Positions 1 through 5,957 of a DNA stretch of 7,981 bases are shown in pieces (position 1 is the first letter of the stretch; each line of letters begins with the position of its first letter). The position numbers and the translations under genes are program-made. The notes below the pieces were generated by a model. That model saw only the letters and a list, made by a program, of their open reading frames with translations, did not search any database and was not told the origin of the DNA. Origin of the DNA: JADFRG01 sp048054495 (GTDB taxonomy: Bacteria > Chloroflexota > Anaerolineae > Anaerolineales > E44-bin32); assembly GCA_048054495.1 (NCBI GenBank), contig JBGMQN010000110.1, positions 1 to 7,981 of the forward strand, in the 5' to 3' direction.

Positions 1-1
1 T

Positions 2-55
2 TTGCTGCTGGCGATTGCATGCTGCTTTGGCGTAGTGCTCATAGCACACGCGTAA
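2..55 (+). CDS. C-terminal end of a membrane protein (partial)
   Basis: Reading from base 2, the window opens with 17 sense codons and a TAA stop (53-55). The residues are almost all hydrophobic (LLLAIACCFGVVLIAHA), as expected for a last transmembrane helix with a very short tail. The gene would converge on the ABC exporter, whose stop lies about 30 bp further on. Too little is present to name the protein. A chance open frame cannot be excluded, because 17 codons are weak evidence. The 32 bp between the two stops hold no visible terminator. Confidence 0.4.
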   Translation: MLLAIACCFGVVLIAHA

Positions 56-87
56 ATGGAAGTGGAGGGAAATTCAAAGATGGAGGA

Positions 88-2103
88 CTAGGACTCTCGG
101 TGGGTCTCCGAAGCTGTCTGCAGGCGGTCCGTTGCCTCGCTTTCACCCAGGAGGCCTTCCTTGAACTGTGTCTCGTAGAGCGTATGGTAGAGGCCACCCC
201 GCGCCAGTAGCTCCTGATGCCGCCCCTGCTCAACCAGACGCCCCTGATCCATGACCAGGATCCAGTCCGCTCGGATGATGGTGCTCAATCGGTGCGCGAT
301 CACCAGCGAGGTCCTGCCCTTCATAACTCGTTCCATTGCACTCTGGATCAAAGACTCGGATCGGGAATCAAGGTGGCTGGTGGCTTCGTCGAGAATCAGC
401 ACCCTGGGGTCCTTGAGGATAACCCGTGCAATTGCCACCCGCTGTTTTTCCCCGCCGGACAGCCGATACCCTCGTTCACCCACGAGCGTGTCATATCCAT
501 CAGACAATTGCTCGATGAACTCGTGGATGTGAGCCGCGCGGCATGCCTCTTCGATCTGCTCCGGGGTGGCGTCATCCTTCGCATAGAGCAGGTTATTGCG
601 CACGGTATCGTGGAAGAGGAACGTCTCTTGCGTGACCATCCCCACCTGGCCGGCAAGCGATTGCAGCATGATATCGCGCAAATCGATTCCATCCAGCGTG
701 ACGCGTCCTTCGGTCGGATCGTAGAGACGAGGCAGGAGGTAAGTGATCGTCGACTTGCCCGCCCCGCTTGGTCCCACCAGAGCCGCAACCTGGCCAGCCT
801 TCATTTCGAAACTCAGATCTTTCAGGGCCCAGCGGCGCTCTTCGGGCCTGCTCTCCCCCCCATTCTCGTCTTTATTCGCACCATCGGGCGACTTGCCATC
901 TTTGGTTTGGGTCGGTGGGACATAGGTTCCTCGGCCTCCCCACGAGAAACGGCGCACTTCCTCGAGCCCTGATCGGGCATCGCCCTCCTCCATATAGCTA
1001 AAGCAGACCTGCTCAAATCGAACGTTTCCTTCCGAGTGTTCGATATTGACCGCATTTGGCCGATCCTGGATTTCGATTGGCAGGTCGAGTACTTCAAAGA
1101 CGCGTTCGAAGCTCACCATGGAAGTAGCGAAATCGACCCGCGCATTGGTCAGCGACATGAGCGGTCCGTAGAGGTTGACTAAATAGGCCGTAAAGGCTAT
1201 CAGCGTGCCCAGGGTGAATATGTCGACGATGACCAGGTAGCCACCGAGCCAGAAAACCATTGCGGTGCCGATTGCGGTAACGAGGCTGAGCGACAGAAAG
1301 AACCAGCGACCGACGAAGGCCTGGCGGATTCCGATGTCGCGCACGCCAGCCGCGCGCTCGCGGAAGCGGCCTACCTCCGTATCGTATCGGCCAAAGATCT
1401 TAACTAACAGCGCCCCGCTGATATTAAGCGTCTCGTTCATCAGTGCGTTCATGCGCGCGTTCAGATTCATCTGCTCGCGCGCGATCTGTCGAAGCACCCG
1501 TCCAACTCGCCGGGCGGGGAGGATGAACAGCGGCAGGATGACCACACTGAGCAAGGTCAGGCGCCAATCGAGCGCGATCATAATCGCCAGCGTAGCGATC
1601 AGTGAAATCGAATCGCTCACGATCGTGACCAGCGTTCCGGTCACCGCCCGCTGAGCCCCGACGACGTCGTTGTTCAGACGCGACATCATCTCGCCGGTTT
1701 GGGTATGAGTGTAGAAGCGGAGGCTCATGCGCTGCAGATGGGCATAGACCTCGCTTCTAAGATCGAAAATGAGCCCCTCGCCTACCGTAGAGCTGGCGTA
1801 GCGCTGCGCCACGCCGAGCAGTCCGTTGATGATCGGGACCGCAATCATCCCCAGCGCTAGCAAGCTCAGGCGCGCAACGTCTTTTTCAGGAAGGGCGATA
1901 TCGATCAGGTTGCGGATCAGAAGTGGGGGTACCAGGCTCAAGAGTGAGATTCCGATGATGGTCACAAGGGTGAGCGTGACCCAGCGCCAGTAGGGTTTGG
2001 CGAAGCTTGCCACTCGACGCAGCATCCCCGCGCTGACCTGCGGCTGATCCTGGTCCTCGTCGTAACGGATGAAGGAATACCAGTTACCGGAGCGAAACCC
2101 CAT
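88..2103 (-). CDS. ABC exporter, fused membrane and ATPase domains (MsbA/LmrA type)
   Basis: A half-transporter (671 aa) expected to dimerise in the cytoplasmic membrane and export a lipid or drug-like substrate using ATP. The transmembrane domain covers about residues 25-335, with hydrophobic helices near 42-64, 80-95, 155-195 and 265-308. The ATPase domain has the A-loop Y370, Walker A GPSGAGKST (444-452), Q-loop Q492, signature LSGGE (548-552), Walker B VLILDE (568-573) with catalytic E573, and H-loop H604. All catalytic residues are present, so a homodimer is plausible. The spacing from A-loop to Walker A is about 80 residues, against about 30 in MsbA, because of a charged low-complexity insert at about 372-424. 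The ATG start follows a GAGGG-like ribosome site. The substrate cannot be read from sequence. The gene is monocistronic here and has its own promoter. Confidence 0.95.
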   Translation of the reverse strand: MGFRSGNWYSFIRYDEDQDQPQVSAGMLRRVASFAKPYWRWVTLTLVTIIGISLLSLVPPLLIRNLIDIALPEKDVARLSLLALGMIAVPIINGLLGVAQRYASSTVGEGLIFDLRSEVYAHLQRMSLRFYTHTQTGEMMSRLNNDVVGAQRAVTGTLVTIVSDSISLIATLAIMIALDWRLTLLSVVILPLFILPARRVGRVLRQIAREQMNLNARMNALMNETLNISGALLVKIFGRYDTEVGRFRERAAGVRDIGIRQAFVGRWFFLSLSLVTAIGTAMVFWLGGYLVIVDIFTLGTLIAFTAYLVNLYGPLMSLTNARVDFATSMVSFERVFEVLDLPIEIQDRPNAVNIEHSEGNVRFEQVCFSYMEEGDARSGLEEVRRFSWGGRGTYVPPTQTKDGKSPDGANKDENGGESRPEERRWALKDLSFEMKAGQVAALVGPSGAGKSTITYLLPRLYDPTEGRVTLDGIDLRDIMLQSLAGQVGMVTQETFLFHDTVRNNLLYAKDDATPEQIEEACRAAHIHEFIEQLSDGYDTLVGERGYRLSGGEKQRVAIARVILKDPRVLILDEATSHLDSRSESLIQSAMERVMKGRTSLVIAHRLSTIIRADWILVMDQGRLVEQGRHQELLARGGLYHTLYETQFKEGLLGESEATDRLQTASETHRES

Positions 2104-2152
2104 GCTGCCCTCGAGACCTGCTTGGCCGACTACGTTCTAGGCGAAGATGCGC

Positions 2153-2180
2153 ATTATATCGCACGCCCTTTTCGGGTCCA
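2153..2180 (-). promoter_or_regulatory. sigma70-like promoter of the ABC exporter
   Basis: On the minus strand there is a perfect -10 TATAAT (bases 2158-2153). Sixteen bases upstream lies TGGACC (2180-2175), which matches the -35 consensus at four of six positions. Transcription would start near 2146, giving a leader of about 43 nt before the exporter ATG at 2103. Confidence 0.6.
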
Positions 2181-2199
2181 TTCACAGCACGAATGTTCT

Positions 2200-2213
2200 C
2201 CCACATATGTGGG
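2200..2213. promoter_or_regulatory. Perfect 14-bp palindrome, candidate operator
   Basis: CCCACATATGTGGG is a perfect inverted repeat between the divergent ABC exporter and the small gene at 2286. It lies about 20 bp upstream of the exporter -35. It would also overlap the -10 region of a possible rightward promoter whose -35-like TTCACA is at 2181-2186, with a 17-bp spacer to a poor CATATG. The symmetry and position fit a dimeric regulator site controlling one or both genes. No regulator gene is visible in the window. Confidence 0.4.
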
Positions 2214-2285
2214 GGACGGATTTCCTATTTCCCCTAATTCTTCCGAAGAGTAGCATCTGACTGGGATTGCTGGAGGGCACCTATC

Positions 2286-2699
2286 ATGGCGGCGTTGAAT
2301 ACCGCGTTGCACCTGAATCACACCACCAAGACAGAGCTCGATCACCTCGTAGGCCAGGTGGCAGAACGCGTCTCGCAGGCGGCCAACTTTCTTGATGTGC
2401 GAGCCACCCCCACCAACTGGCCGGCAGGCCCACCCGATGATATGCACGGCGTTCGACCGCATGTCTCCGCGCTGGAATGGAAGACGATGAAGTGGCGTGA
2501 GGCTTTTTGGTATGTGATCAATCGGGATGGGCTCGCATCTAGCGTCTCCGAAAAATCGTGCAAGACGCTGGCACGCCGGGCCAAAGTGGGGGAAGGTTCT
2601 TTCTACGTCGTCGCGCCAGATTCTATGGCAACCAGCGTGAAAGATTGGGCGGATCGAAACCAGATCCGGGTGACGAGTTTCTGGATCTTCAGCGAATAA
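2286..2699 (+). CDS. Hypothetical protein, 137 aa
   Basis: No family is recognised. The ATG at 2286 is preceded by GGAGG (2272-2276) at 9-bp spacing, a good ribosome site, and codon third positions are GC-rich like those of the neighbouring real genes, so a coding call is reasonable. The product is soluble-looking, with no signal peptide or membrane segment. It is Trp-rich in its second half, with one Cys. The end (about 108-137) alternates hydrophobic strands with an amphipathic helix around DSMATSVKDWADRNQIRV. This faintly recalls the last beta-alpha-beta of restriction-endonuclease-like or Rossmann-like folds, but no catalytic motif can be claimed. It is divergent from the ABC exporter across a palindrome, so the two may be co-regulated. 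Confidence 0.65.
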   Translation: MAALNTALHLNHTTKTELDHLVGQVAERVSQAANFLDVRATPTNWPAGPPDDMHGVRPHVSALEWKTMKWREAFWYVINRDGLASSVSEKSCKTLARRAKVGEGSFYVVAPDSMATSVKDWADRNQIRVTSFWIFSE

Positions 2700-2732
2700 G
2701 CTAACTTCCTGGAAGCGATGCAGGCGATCGAA

Positions 2733-2761
2733 TTGACTCGGTTCGTCTCATCCGCTAGGAT
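2733..2761 (+). promoter_or_regulatory. Promoter-like sequence upstream of a short hairpin transcript
   Basis: A -35 TTGACT (2733-2738, five of six consensus bases) is followed by a 17-bp spacer and a -10 TAGGAT (2756-2761, four of six). The expected start is near 2768. No coding sequence follows on this strand before the terminator that ends at 2835, so this promoter would drive only a short RNA. Confidence 0.45.
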
Positions 2762-2767
2762 GGTTAC

Positions 2768-2835
2768 AACAGGCGGTCACCGGTCAAACTGACCGGTCGG
2801 GGCAGCTGATGACTCGGCTGCCCCTGATTTTTTTT
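2768..2835 (+). ncRNA. Candidate small RNA of about 68 nt
   Basis: This is inferred from three aligned signals: a promoter-like sequence ending at 2761, a perfect 8-bp hairpin with a 3-nt loop (2779-2786 with 2790-2797, arm ACCGGTCA), and an intrinsic terminator (2799-2835). No open frame of useful length lies between promoter and terminator. The simpler alternative is that the hairpins are only the 3' end of the mRNA of the 137-aa gene, which stops about 100 bp upstream, and that the promoter match is fortuitous. The RNA lies in the gap between that gene and the convergent elp3. Confidence 0.35.
2799..2835 (+). terminator. Strong intrinsic terminator
   Basis: GGGGCAGC (2799-2806) pairs perfectly with GCTGCCCC (2817-2824) around a 10-nt loop. 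After TGA comes a run of eight T (2828-2835). On the minus strand the T run lies on the wrong side, so it acts only for rightward transcription. It would end the transcript of the 137-aa gene and/or the candidate small RNA. Confidence 0.85.
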
Positions 2836-2880
2836 AGTCGGCTTCCATTAACCGATTGCCCAATTCCCCTTACAAATGCT

Positions 2881-4497
2881 CTAGGTGGAGTGATTGTCAT
2901 TGACTCCAAGCCGCTTGACCATGTAGGTCTCGCCCAGCTCATAACCGAGCTTGCGATAGTAGCCCCGTGTGCCCAGTGCCGAGATCACTGCCAGCCTACC
3001 GAAGCCGCTTCGACGGGCAATGGCCTCGGCTTCCAACATGAGGCGGGTGCCCAGCCCGATGTGCTGGGCGGCTCCGGACTGATCCGCTCCGACCTCGAGC
3101 GACTGACCATAGACATGGACCTCACGCACGATCGCCGCTCGTCTGAGATCGCGCAGCTCTATGCTCGGAGAGTCTGGACCGGGCAGGCTGAGCCGTAAGA
3201 AACCCGCCAGCCGATCGGCGCGCGTGGTGAATGTAAGGAAGTGTTCCTGCGCCCCACCAGCTTCGTAAGAGTAGTCCTCAAGCTGCAGTGAGTCCCAATC
3301 CACCCTCTCACCGCGTATTTCGCGGCAACGAATGCAGCGGCAGCGCGTGCCGCGCAGCCTCATCTCGTCATGAACATCCTGCCGCAAGCTGGTTCGCCTG
3401 TTCCCGTCCACAACATTGGTGGAAGGAATGTCCCGCACCACCCGGTTAACGCGACAGTATTCGGGGATCGTAGGCTTGATGTCGGTGATGAGCGCGATCA
3501 ACTCGTTGGTCGAGTAGGGCCTGTATTCGCCCCGCTCCCAATATTCATAAAGCTCGGCACTCTCTAGCAACTGGCAGGGGTAGATCTTGATCTCATCCGG
3601 CCGCAGGTCTGGATCGTCCCAGAGTTGCCCGAAGTCGCGGCGATCCGATCCAGGCGTAGAGCCCAGCAGGTTCGGCATCCAATGCAGCACGATCTTGAAT
3701 CCCGCGGCACGGAGCAATCGCACGCCCTCTCGGGTCTCTGCCACCGTATGGCCGCGTGCGTTTAATTCAAGGACACGGTCGTCGAGGCTTTGGGCTCCAA
3801 GCTGAACCTTCGTGACACCCAGCGCCCGCAATCGGGCAATTTCGGTGAGAGACACGTGATCGGGGCGGGTCTCGATGACCATTCCAACGTTCTTGTGTCC
3901 CGCGCCCCGGTTGGCCTCTTGAGCCTCGATCAGAGTGGATGACTCAAATCCATTCATGGCATCCAGGCAGCGCTGGATGAACCATTCCTGGTAATCCTCA
4001 CGGTAGGAGCTCCAGGTCCCTCCCAGAATCAGCAGTTCGATCTTATCTATGGGATGCCCGATGGCTTCCAATGCCGCCAATCTGGCTGCGGTCTGATCGA
4101 ATGGATCGAACTCATGCTGGAGGGCGCGCATCGCTCCAGGTTCGTCCGGCAGATACGACTTGGGCATGCGCACATCGGTGGGACAGAAGATGCATTTTCC
4201 GGGACACGGGTAGGGTTTGGTGAGCACGGTAACGGTCGTGACACCGGATAGCGTACGAGTGGGCTTCATGCGAATGCGGCGCAGCAGCTGCGCTTCGAAC
4301 TCCCATGTGCCGGCCTCGGTCAGCTCCCGGTAGGCATGTACGAGCACGTGCTTGCCAACGTAGCCCCCCTCTGGGAGTGGGTGGGCACGCACGGCCTTTG
4401 AGACCTTCTGACCGGCGCGCACATCCTCCAGAATCTTGCGCGCCAGGCTGAGCTTCGCGGGTGTGTACTTGCGGGCTTCGTACCAGTCCTCGGCCAC
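2881..4497 (-). CDS. elp3: Elp3-family tRNA wobble-uridine carboxymethyltransferase
   Basis: Elp3 combines a radical SAM domain with an acetyl-CoA-binding GNAT domain and builds cm5U-type side chains on U34 of tRNA. With the GTG start at 4497 the product is 538 aa, close to the eukaryotic catalytic subunit. It shows an N-terminal tRNA-binding-type helical region (about 1-75), the radical SAM cluster motif CPGKCIFC (Cys 98, 102, 105), family blocks such as PKSYLPDEPGAMRA and KIELLILGGTW, the zinc-site motif CRCIRC (Cys 386, 388, 391), and a GNAT domain (about 415-530) with GLGTR and GTRGYYRKLGY, the block containing the paired tyrosines known from yeast Elp3. The frame stays open upstream to 4791 with another GTG at 4659, but those residues are antisense to the methyltransferase. 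The start is therefore uncertain, and residues just upstream (RHQRII) could belong to the protein. No Elp1 or Elp2 is seen, as in other bacteria with stand-alone Elp3. Confidence 0.95.
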   Translation of the reverse strand: MAEDWYEARKYTPAKLSLARKILEDVRAGQKVSKAVRAHPLPEGGYVGKHVLVHAYRELTEAGTWEFEAQLLRRIRMKPTRTLSGVTTVTVLTKPYPCPGKCIFCPTDVRMPKSYLPDEPGAMRALQHEFDPFDQTAARLAALEAIGHPIDKIELLILGGTWSSYREDYQEWFIQRCLDAMNGFESSTLIEAQEANRGAGHKNVGMVIETRPDHVSLTEIARLRALGVTKVQLGAQSLDDRVLELNARGHTVAETREGVRLLRAAGFKIVLHWMPNLLGSTPGSDRRDFGQLWDDPDLRPDEIKIYPCQLLESAELYEYWERGEYRPYSTNELIALITDIKPTIPEYCRVNRVVRDIPSTNVVDGNRRTSLRQDVHDEMRLRGTRCRCIRCREIRGERVDWDSLQLEDYSYEAGGAQEHFLTFTTRADRLAGFLRLSLPGPDSPSIELRDLRRAAIVREVHVYGQSLEVGADQSGAAQHIGLGTRLMLEAEAIARRSGFGRLAVISALGTRGYYRKLGYELGETYMVKRLGVNDNHST

Positions 4498-4500
4498 CGC

Positions 4501-4506
4501 TATAAT
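4501..4506 (+). promoter_or_regulatory. Consensus -10 box ahead of the methyltransferase
   Basis: A perfect TATAAT sits just upstream of the methyltransferase. No convincing -35 is found at 16-18 bp (TCGTAC at 4478-4483). The predicted start, around 4513, falls on an in-frame GTG, so a leaderless message is possible. The same bases encode part of the potential N-terminal extension of Elp3 on the other strand, so this may be coincidence. Confidence 0.3.
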
Positions 4507-4530
4507 CCGCTGGTGCCGCGTGAGGTACTC

Positions 4531-5298
4531 GTGCGTAGAGAAGTCGTCGATCGTCTGCTGAGCATCAACCGCGGATTCTATCAGAGCTTTGCCGAGCCCT
4601 TCCGGGCCACCCGTGGGCGCCTGCAGCCGGGCGTCGTTCGAGTTCTCGAATCTGTGCACTTGGACATGAACCTGCTCGATCTCGGCTGCGCACACGGTGT
4701 GCTGGCCGAGGAGCTCAGGGAGCATGGTTTTTCCGGACGGTATGTGGGGTTGGACGCAAGCCGCCCGCTCCTGGAGTCGATCTTCGATCAACTGCGGCCG
4801 CCGCGCTACCAGTTCGGGTTGGCCGACCTTAGCGATGACGAGTGGGCCGAGACCGCGCGAAGTCTGCTATCGGAAGGCACGGCCTCAGGGCCAATGGATG
4901 CCGGTGACTCAAGTCAGTTCGACTGGGCATTCGCCTTTGCGGTGCTGCACCACCTGCCGACCACGGAGTTGCGCAAATCGACCGCGATCGCAATCAGAGC
5001 GCTATTAGGCGCCGAAGGCCACGTGGCGGTCTCCGTGTGGGACTTTCTGGCGAGCCCACGTCTTCAAAATAGGATCGTGCCGTGGGAGACCGTGGGGATT
5101 AGAAAAGACAAAGTGGACGAGGGGGACTACTTAGTCGATTGGCGTGAAGGTGGCCGCGGGGTGCGATATGTGCACCACTTTACGGAGGACGAGCTCCATA
5201 AACTTGCGGAGGATGCCGGATATCGGGTGGCCCAAGAATTCCGTTCGGATGGAGAGAACGGCCGATTGGGTCTTTATCAGATCTGGGAAGTCGCATGA
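4531..5298 (+). CDS. Class I SAM methyltransferase, Trm9/ALKBH8-like
   Basis: A Rossmann-fold methyltransferase of 255 aa from this start. Motif I is LDLGCAHG (about 49-56), the acidic end of the second strand is GLDAS (D75), and motif IV with what follows is FDWAFAFAVLHHLPT (130-144). Towards the C-terminus come VSVWD and RYVHHFTEDEL. The order and spacing resemble eukaryotic Trm9, which has the same 'FD..ISIAVLHHLST', 'LIYVWA' and 'RYYHLF..GEL' blocks and methylates cm5U34 of tRNA to mcm5U. The methyltransferase fold is certain. The Trm9-like assignment is inference, strengthened by the divergent elp3 alongside. The GTG at 4531 is chosen because GAGGT (4522-4526) precedes it; a GTG at 4513 would add six residues. 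No terminator separates it from the tRNA genes that begin 93 bp downstream. Confidence 0.85.
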   Translation: MRREVVDRLLSINRGFYQSFAEPFRATRGRLQPGVVRVLESVHLDMNLLDLGCAHGVLAEELREHGFSGRYVGLDASRPLLESIFDQLRPPRYQFGLADLSDDEWAETARSLLSEGTASGPMDAGDSSQFDWAFAFAVLHHLPTTELRKSTAIAIRALLGAEGHVAVSVWDFLASPRLQNRIVPWETVGIRKDKVDEGDYLVDWREGGRGVRYVHHFTEDELHKLAEDAGYRVAQEFRSDGENGRLGLYQIWEVA

Positions 5299-5351
5299 AT
5301 AGTTGCCCACGATGGTGTACGATAGCGGCCAAGGGCGAAAAAGGGCGCGCA

Positions 5352-5360
5352 TGGTAAAAT
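5352..5360 (+). promoter_or_regulatory. Extended -10 promoter for the tRNA cluster
   Basis: TGGTAAAAT combines a TGn extension with TAAAAT, five of six consensus bases. No good -35 is visible at the usual distance, which is tolerable for extended -10 promoters. The predicted start near 5367 is about 25 nt ahead of the first tRNA. Confidence 0.45.
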
Positions 5361-5391
5361 CCGGGCGCTCTGGAAAGGGAGCCCGAATCCC

Positions 5392-5481
<90 letters not shown>

Positions 5482-5484
5482 CAT

Positions 5485-5577
5485 GGGGAGGTGCCGGAGT
5501 CTGGCTGATCGGGACCGCCTGCTAAGCGGTTATTGGGGCACAAACCTCAATCGAGGGTTCAAATCCCTCCCTCCCCG
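5485..5577 (+). tRNA. tRNA-Ser(GCU)
   Basis: A class II tRNA of 93 nt starting 8 bp after the previous one. The acceptor GGGGAGG (5485-5491) pairs with CCTCCCC (5570-5576), and the discriminator is G5577. The anticodon stem ACCGC/GCGGT encloses CTGCTAA with anticodon GCT at 5521-5523. The T-stem GAGGG/CCCTC encloses TTCAAAT. CCA is not encoded. It reads AGC and AGU, so with the neighbouring tRNA-Ser(UGA) the pair could cover much of the serine codon set. Confidence 0.97.
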
Positions 5578-5620
5578 CCTAGGCTCACAGTTAGTTTGAA
5601 GAGTACTCCACCAGGGTTAT

Positions 5621-5690
5621 GCGCCTATAGCTCAGCTGGATAGAGCATCGGCTTGCGGAGTTTGTGCGCTGCTGCAAGGGCCAAAGGCGC
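5621..5690 (+). pseudogene. Truncated tRNA-Arg relic (5' half)
   Basis: Bases 5621-5660 form a good 5' half: acceptor strand GCGCCTA, TA, D-stem GCTC/GAGC with AGCTGGATA in the loop, anticodon-stem strand TCGGC and loop TTGCGGA (anticodon GCG). After G5660 the match stops. There is no proper 3' anticodon strand, no variable loop and no TTCGA T-arm. A stretch AGGCGC at 5685-5690 could pair with the first six acceptor bases, but the 3' half cannot be folded as a tRNA. The break falls at the 3' side of the anticodon loop. The relic lies inside the tRNA operon, 21 bp before the intact tRNA-Arg. Confidence 0.75.
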
Positions 5691-5711
5691 ATTAGAATTG
5701 AAGCAGCGTTT

Positions 5712-5786
5712 GCGCCCGTAGCTCAGTCTGGATAGAGCGCTTGGTTGCGGACTAAGAGGTCGCAGGTTCGAGTCCTGCCGGGCGCG
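5712..5786 (+). tRNA. tRNA-Arg(GCG)
   Basis: A complete 75-nt cloverleaf. The acceptor GCGCCCG (5712-5718) pairs with CGGGCGC (5779-5785), and the discriminator is G5786. The D-arm GCTC/GAGC has A20 in the loop, an arginine identity element, and the anticodon stem CTTGG/CTAAG has one G-U. The loop TTGCGGA carries anticodon GCG at 5747-5749, with C35 also an arginine determinant. The T-arm GCAGG/CCTGC encloses TTCGAGT. CCA is not encoded. It reads CGC and CGU. Most bacteria use tRNA-Arg(ACG) with inosine for these codons, so GCG is unusual. Confidence 0.95.
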
Positions 5787-5790
5787 CTAA

Positions 5791-5828
5791 ACCGCCCACT
5801 TCATCACGAGGTGGGCGGTCTTTCATTT
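5791..5828 (+). terminator. Terminator of the tRNA operon
   Basis: ACCGCCCAC (5791-5799) pairs perfectly with GTGGGCGGT (5811-5819), extendable by one T-A and one G-U pair. It is followed by the interrupted T stretch CTTTCATTT. It starts five bases after the last tRNA, the expected place for the operon end. Confidence 0.8.
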
Positions 5829-5957
5829 CCATGCAGGTTTGCTCGGCGTTACGTACTGGAAGAATTTTCCGGAGCTAGGAGGCAAGCAACAAAGCAAGTA
5901 TTATCGCCAGAAGAGTCGAAAACGGACGGATCTATCAAGATTCGACCACGCACTTGA

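Noticed and set aside
217..972. Long plus-strand open frame of 251 codons.
   Set aside because: It is entirely antisense to the ATPase domain of the ABC exporter, whose motifs are intact.
2154..2462. Minus-strand open frame of 102 codons overlapping the 137-aa gene and the exporter promoter.
   Set aside because: It covers the palindrome and promoter region and lacks a good ribosome site; the plus-strand gene is better supported.
4498..4791. The elp3 frame stays open to an ATG at 4791, which would give a 636-aa protein.
   Set aside because: The extra 98 residues lie antisense to conserved methyltransferase motifs and do not look like Elp3. A 538-aa product matches the family length.
5621..5691. 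Reading the relic as a complete unusual tRNA using the AGGCGC acceptor match.
   Set aside because: The anticodon stem 3' strand mispairs and no T-arm can be formed, so a working tRNA is unlikely.
5745..5957. Plus-strand open frame starting inside tRNA-Arg (contains SQVRVLPGA).
   Set aside because: It begins in the tRNA and runs through the terminator hairpin, a common artefact of antisense or sense tRNA reading.
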